The notes below the pieces were generated by a model, which worked only from the letters and a program-made list of their open reading frames with translations, was not told the origin of the DNA and made no database searches. From contig CAZGVV010000008.1 in the NCBI GenBank assembly GCA_964529155.1, positions 1-45,260 on the forward strand: a stretch of 45,260 nucleotides of DNA. The letters run 5' to 3'. The position numbers were made by a program, and so were the translations under genes. Source of the DNA: CAZGVV01 sp964529155. GTDB lineage: Bacteria > Pseudomonadota > Alphaproteobacteria > Rickettsiales > SXRF01. How positions within the stretch are numbered: the first letter of the stretch is position 1; each line of letters opens with the position of its first letter. Shown piece after piece: positions 42,087 to 45,260 of this stretch.

Positions 42087-42647
42087 TTATCCAATCTTGA
42101 TTTTGGTATCAGACAAAAACGTATATTGCGGCACGACTAAGTTTTGTGGAGCCGGACCGCCACGAATGCGGCCAGCGGTGTCATATTGCGAGCCGTGGCA
42201 CGGGCAAAACCAGCCACCACCATCCGTGCCACCGAAATCGCCAGCGCCAGAGATAGGAATGCAGCCCAGATGCGTGCACACACCCACCATCACGAGCCAT
42301 TGCTCTTTGCCTTTTTGCACACGCGCTTCGTCTGCCTCTGGATCGCGCAGCGATTTCACGTCTACTTTGCGGGCGAGCTCAATGTCTTCGGGGGTACGGT
42401 GCCGAATAAACACTGGCACACCACGCCATTTTACTTTGATGGTCTGGCCTGGTTGCACGGCGGACAAATCTACTTCCACAGATGACAAGGCCAGCGTATC
42501 CGCTGCCGGGTTCATGCTATCTACAAAAGGCCAGGCAGTGAGTGCCGCACCCAAAGCGCCGACGGCTCCGCCGGCTAATACCAAAAAGTCGCGGCGCGTA
42601 GAGCCATCATCATGCTTGTTAGCGGCGGGGGAATGAAAATCGGTCAT
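42087..42647 (-). CDS. petA: Rieske iron-sulfur subunit of the bc1 complex
   Basis: The 186-residue protein begins with a Tat-type twin-arginine sequence (STRRDFLVLAGGAVGALGAALTAWPF; Arg18-Arg19), which acts as its membrane anchor. The 2Fe-2S binding motifs are CTHLGC (Cys124-His126) and CPCHGS (Cys148-His151), with the PAPQNL C-terminal segment. It is the first gene of petABC, 2 bp before petB. A small membrane-protein gene (42742-43101) lies upstream in the same direction. Confidence 0.97.
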   Translation of the reverse strand: MTDFHSPAANKHDDGSTRRDFLVLAGGAVGALGAALTAWPFVDSMNPAADTLALSSVEVDLSAVQPGQTIKVKWRGVPVFIRHRTPEDIELARKVDVKSLRDPEADEARVQKGKEQWLVMVGVCTHLGCIPISGAGDFGGTDGGGWFCPCHGSQYDTAGRIRGGPAPQNLVVPQYTFLSDTKIKIG

Positions 42648-42681
42648 GTAAAATCCAGCTGCGGTGAAGAACTCACTCGCA

Positions 42682-42709
42682 TGTATAACAAACGTTTCTC
42701 GGTTTGCAA
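42682..42709 (-). promoter_or_regulatory. Candidate promoter for petABC
   Basis: On the minus strand TTGCAA (42704-42709) and TATACA (42682-42687) are 16 bp apart, about 35 bp before the petA ATG at 42647. It sits in the 94-bp gap after the upstream small gene. I see no terminator between that gene and petA, so cotranscription is also possible. Confidence 0.4.
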
Positions 42710-42741
42710 GAAGGGTTTTTACAACACCGCTATTATGTGTA

Positions 42742-43101
42742 TTAACCCCAATGAAATCCGCCGCTGCGACGCGCCACTTCTTTTACTACGGCAACAAACC
42801 AGGCGATCATATGGTCGCCTGTCGATTGCAAAACTTTTTCCATTTTTTCGGCATAGTCCACGCATTGCGGCACTTTACTTAAATCAAATAAGCAAACAGA
42901 AAAACCAGCGGCGAAGGCAAAAAAAGTCAGGCCCGTCAATCCGTAAAATACCCGGAAAGGGTCAATTGGGGGACGAAAATTAAATCCGCCTGGATCAGTA
43001 GGTCCAAATGGCACGTATGCCTCCATTGCATAATTCATTAAAGTTTGCCAGAAATACCCACCCGAATAAACTGGTTTCTGCTTTTTTGCGTTAAATTTCA
43101 T
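42742..43101 (-). CDS. Small unrecognised membrane protein upstream of petABC
   Basis: I do not recognise this 119-residue protein. It has a polar N-terminal part with aromatic and glycine residues (GGYFWQTLMNYAMEAYVPFGPTDPGGFNFRPPIDPFRVFYG) and one clear transmembrane segment (about 52-73, LTGLTFFAFAAGFSVCLFDL). A C-terminal part with KVPQCVDYAEKMEKVLQSTGDHMIAWFVAVVKEVARRS may be amphipathic. It is 94 bp upstream of petA on the same strand and divergent from hemF, with 44 bp between starts. A role in bc1 or heme biology can be suggested only from position. Confidence 0.65.
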   Translation of the reverse strand: MKFNAKKQKPVYSGGYFWQTLMNYAMEAYVPFGPTDPGGFNFRPPIDPFRVFYGLTGLTFFAFAAGFSVCLFDLSKVPQCVDYAEKMEKVLQSTGDHMIAWFVAVVKEVARRSGGFHWG

Positions 43102-43145
43102 GAAACCGTAACATCTTTTCTTTTTTAGGCATATAATTGAGCATT

Positions 43146-44006
43146 ATGGAAAATATTGAGCAACGCAAGCAGCACGCCAGCACGTGGTTTCGCACCTTAA
43201 GAGACCACATTTGCGCTTCTTTTGAAGCCTTGGAAACTGAAGCAACTTTATTAACCGATATGGCCGCGGGCCAGTTTGTCCGCACTGCCTGGCAGCGTGA
43301 CGGCGGCGGTGGCGGCGAGATGTCGGTTATGAAGGGCCGGGTATTTGAGAAGGTGGGAGTTAACATTTCCACTGTGCACGGCGAGTTTTCCGAAGCATTT
43401 CGTAAGGAAATCCCCGGAGCTGAAGCAGATCCACACTTCTGGGCCAGCGGTATCTCCTTAGTAGCCCATATGCGCTCACCCTTAGTACCAGCCGTGCATA
43501 TGAATACCCGGATGGTGGTGGTAGGCGGGCAAGCTGGAGAGCCTACCGTATGGTTTGGCGGCGGCAGCGATATCAATGCATCACACCCGTTTGATCAGGA
43601 TATCGCGGATTTTCATGCGGCATTTGCAGCAGCATGCGACCATTTTGATCCAGGGTATTATCCTAAATTCAAACAATGGTGTGATGATTACTTTTATATC
43701 AAGCACCGCCATGAGCCACGCGGGCAAGGCGGCATTTTTTATGATTATTTAAAAGAAAACTGGAAGCAGGAATTTGCCTTTACCCAAGCCGTTGGCAACG
43801 CTTTCGCTACTATTTACCCTAACCTGGTTCGCAAGCATATGCACACGCACTGGACACAAGAACAACGCCATACGCAGCTTGTTAAGCGGGGACGCTATGC
43901 CGAATTCAATTTACTGTATGATCGCGGCACGCGTTTTGGGCTTATGACTGGCGGAAATGTAGATGCTATTCTTATGAGCCTTCCCCCGGAAGCGATCTGG
44001 GAATAA
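43146..44006 (+). CDS. hemF: Oxygen-dependent coproporphyrinogen III oxidase
   Basis: HemF oxidatively decarboxylates coproporphyrinogen III to protoporphyrinogen IX, using oxygen. The 286-residue protein has the family blocks ISLVAHMRSPLVPAVHMNTRMVVVGG, VWFGGGSDINASHPFDQDIADFHAAFAAACD, YYPKFKQWCDDYFYIKHRHEPRGQGGIFYD, RYAEFNLLYDRGTRFGLMTGGNVDAILMSLPP and a short end (EAIWE). Gamma-proteobacterial HemF has about 25 further residues. I take the shorter end as the alphaproteobacterial form, not a truncation. I choose the ATG at 43146 over the TTG at 43137, which is also in frame. It lies 20 bp from the convergent secA end and head to head with the small membrane-protein gene. Its use of oxygen fits an aerobic lifestyle. 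Confidence 0.95.
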   Translation: MENIEQRKQHASTWFRTLRDHICASFEALETEATLLTDMAAGQFVRTAWQRDGGGGGEMSVMKGRVFEKVGVNISTVHGEFSEAFRKEIPGAEADPHFWASGISLVAHMRSPLVPAVHMNTRMVVVGGQAGEPTVWFGGGSDINASHPFDQDIADFHAAFAAACDHFDPGYYPKFKQWCDDYFYIKHRHEPRGQGGIFYDYLKENWKQEFAFTQAVGNAFATIYPNLVRKHMHTHWTQEQRHTQLVKRGRYAEFNLLYDRGTRFGLMTGGNVDAILMSLPPEAIWE

Positions 44007-44025
44007 AACAACGGAAAGCCAGCGA

Positions 44026-45260
44026 TTAAACCAGCTTCCCGTGACAATGCTTATATTTTCGCCCAGACCCGCAAGGGCATACATCATTCCGCCCGATTTT
44101 ATGATTAATCGTCGGTGACTGAACATTCGATTGCGCTTGAAAACCCGTATCCTGCCCATCTTCGCTCATACCGACAATAGCGGGGTCCTGACGTGTTTCC
44201 ACCATGCGCTGCGGCATAACGGCTTTTTCCCAGCCTGGCGGCGGCTCCATGGTGATTTCCAGATGCGACGTACGCTGCGTTACCTGCTCACGCAGCTCAT
44301 GAAGCATCTGCTCAAATAGCGAAAAGGCTTCCTGCTTGTATTCATTTAATGGATCGCGCTGGCCGTAAGCACGTAAATTAATACCGTGACGCAAATGGTC
44401 CAGCGTATGCAGATGGTCTTTCCACAAATAATCCAGTGTCTGCAGCAAAATGCGCTTTTCAGCGATACGCAGCAACTCACCGTATTGATCGAATTTGGTA
44501 GCAATTAATTCATCGGTACTTTTGCGGACGCGGGCGACGATTTCTTCATCGGCGATGCCTTCTTCCTTAGCCCAGCCGACAATGGGCAAATGCAGGCCGA
44601 ATATGCGAAACACATCCTGCGCCAGCTCCTCCGTTTCCCATTCATGGGCATAGGCTTTAGGCGGCAGACGGAGCGATACCATTTCCTCAATCACTTCATC
44701 GCGCATACCTGAAACGGTTTCGCTTACATCGGTCGCTTCCATTAATTCAATCCGCTGCTCATAAATGACTTTACGTTGATCGTTCATCACGTCGTCATAT
44801 TTCAGCAGGTTTTTACGTATGTCATAGTTGCGGGATTCCACTTTGGTTTGAGCGCGTTGCATGGCACGCGTCATCCAGGGATGCAATAACGGCTCCCCTT
44901 CCTTGAAACCCTTGCTCATCATGCGCGACATCATTTCAGCGGCTTCGCCGAAAATACGCATTAGATCATCTTCCAATGAGATGAAAAATTTAGAAGCCCC
45001 GGGATCACCTTGGCGGCCTGAACGCCCACGCAGCTGGTTATCGATACGCCGCGATTCGTGTCGTTCCGTGCCGATCACATAAAGACCGCCAGCCTCAATT
45101 ACTTCCTGTTTGCCACGTGCCACTTCATTGCGAACCGTGGCCGCATAATCCGGGTCTGGCGTATCGCCCAGGTGGTGCTGAATCAGCATTTCGGCATTAC
45201 CACCGAGCTTAATATCCGTACCACGACCGGCCATGTTGGTGGCAATAGTTACTGCGCCGG
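44026..45260 (-). CDS. secA: Preprotein translocase ATPase SecA, C-terminal part (gene runs off the right edge)
   Basis: SecA drives post-translational protein export through SecYEG. The visible approximately 410 residues start within the second nucleotide-binding fold (ATNMAGRGTDIKLGGNAE; TERHESRRIDNQLRGRSGRQGDPGASKFFISLEDDLMRIF). The helical scaffold and wing follow (KVESRNYDIRKNLLKYDDVMNDQRKVIYEQR, FDQYGELLRIAEKRILLQTLDYLWKDHLHTLDHLRHGINLRAYGQRDPLNEYKQEAFSLFEQML). The protein ends with the zinc-binding SEC-C tail (NDVCPCGSGRKYKHCHG), which binds SecB. The frame is open beyond an internal Met at 45234 to the window edge, so this is a partial gene and not a new start. Confidence 0.97.
   Translation of the reverse strand, partial: GAVTIATNMAGRGTDIKLGGNAEMLIQHHLGDTPDPDYAATVRNEVARGKQEVIEAGGLYVIGTERHESRRIDNQLRGRSGRQGDPGASKFFISLEDDLMRIFGEAAEMMSRMMSKGFKEGEPLLHPWMTRAMQRAQTKVESRNYDIRKNLLKYDDVMNDQRKVIYEQRIELMEATDVSETVSGMRDEVIEEMVSLRLPPKAYAHEWETEELAQDVFRIFGLHLPIVGWAKEEGIADEEIVARVRKSTDELIATKFDQYGELLRIAEKRILLQTLDYLWKDHLHTLDHLRHGINLRAYGQRDPLNEYKQEAFSLFEQMLHELREQVTQRTSHLEITMEPPPGWEKAVMPQRMVETRQDPAIVGMSEDGQDTGFQAQSNVQSPTINHKIGRNDVCPCGSGRKYKHCHGKLV

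Noticed and set aside
43980..44006. C-terminal truncation of hemF
   Set aside because: The downstream sequence does not continue the longer gamma-proteobacterial tail, and a short end is plausible for alphaproteobacterial HemF.

Overview
The window is a gene-dense stretch of about 45 kb, almost certainly from an alphaproteobacterium. The evidence is the approximately 1,570-residue class of NAD-dependent glutamate dehydrogenase, the mdh-sucC-sucD and sucA-sucB-lpd sets, a CBP3-type cytochrome bc1 chaperone, petABC, an RpoH-type sigma factor, a SCO protein, and an LptD with alphaproteobacterial cysteine spacing. I cannot place it below class. Respiratory and TCA genes dominate. There are no rRNA, tRNA, CRISPR, transposase or prophage genes.

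Layout. 1-2816: the 3' end of rho (with an in-frame stop codon), ettA, and queH behind a palindromic repeat. 2906-7289: mdh, an unrecognised membrane protein, sucC, a decayed four-helix-bundle (IVS/S23) gene, sucD and a small orphan. 7286-13963: an orphan, hemW, a periplasmic-binding lipoprotein, rsmI, yraN, a BON lipoprotein, gshB and cysQ; the rsmI-yraN-BON neighbourhood resembles the rsmI-lpoA-yraN-yraP region of E. coli. 13971-22261: the giant glutamate dehydrogenase, purH and a CapD/WbpM-type sugar-nucleotide enzyme. 22460-28137: sucA, sucB, lpd. 28257-32535: rpoH, CBP3 chaperone, orphan, SCO, gmk, rsmA. 32580-40015: phoB, a 1,162-residue PEP-carboxylase-like protein, lptD and an orphan. 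40068-45260: petC, petB, petA, a small membrane protein, hemF and the C-terminal part of secA.

How the genes work together. Glutamate dehydrogenase supplies 2-oxoglutarate to SucAB-Lpd, SucCD recovers a nucleoside triphosphate, Mdh closes the cycle to oxaloacetate, and NADH-derived electrons pass through the bc1 complex (PetABC, helped by CBP3). The SCO protein serves the copper centre of cytochrome oxidase, and HemF (and the heme chaperone HemW) supply heme.

Most notable observations: (1) the 33384-36872 protein aligns with phosphoenolpyruvate carboxylase through most of its signature motifs, yet several catalytic residues appear replaced, so it looks like a divergent or inactive PEPC relative with an unknown job; (2) lptD is frameshifted close to its 3' end, and the conserved C-terminus with its Asn-Glu-Cys motif lies in another frame downstream; (3) rho carries an in-frame TAA; (4) a degraded IVS-type gene with imperfect terminal inverted repeats sits between sucC and sucD. 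Items 2 and 3 may be sequencing or assembly errors and need read-level checks.
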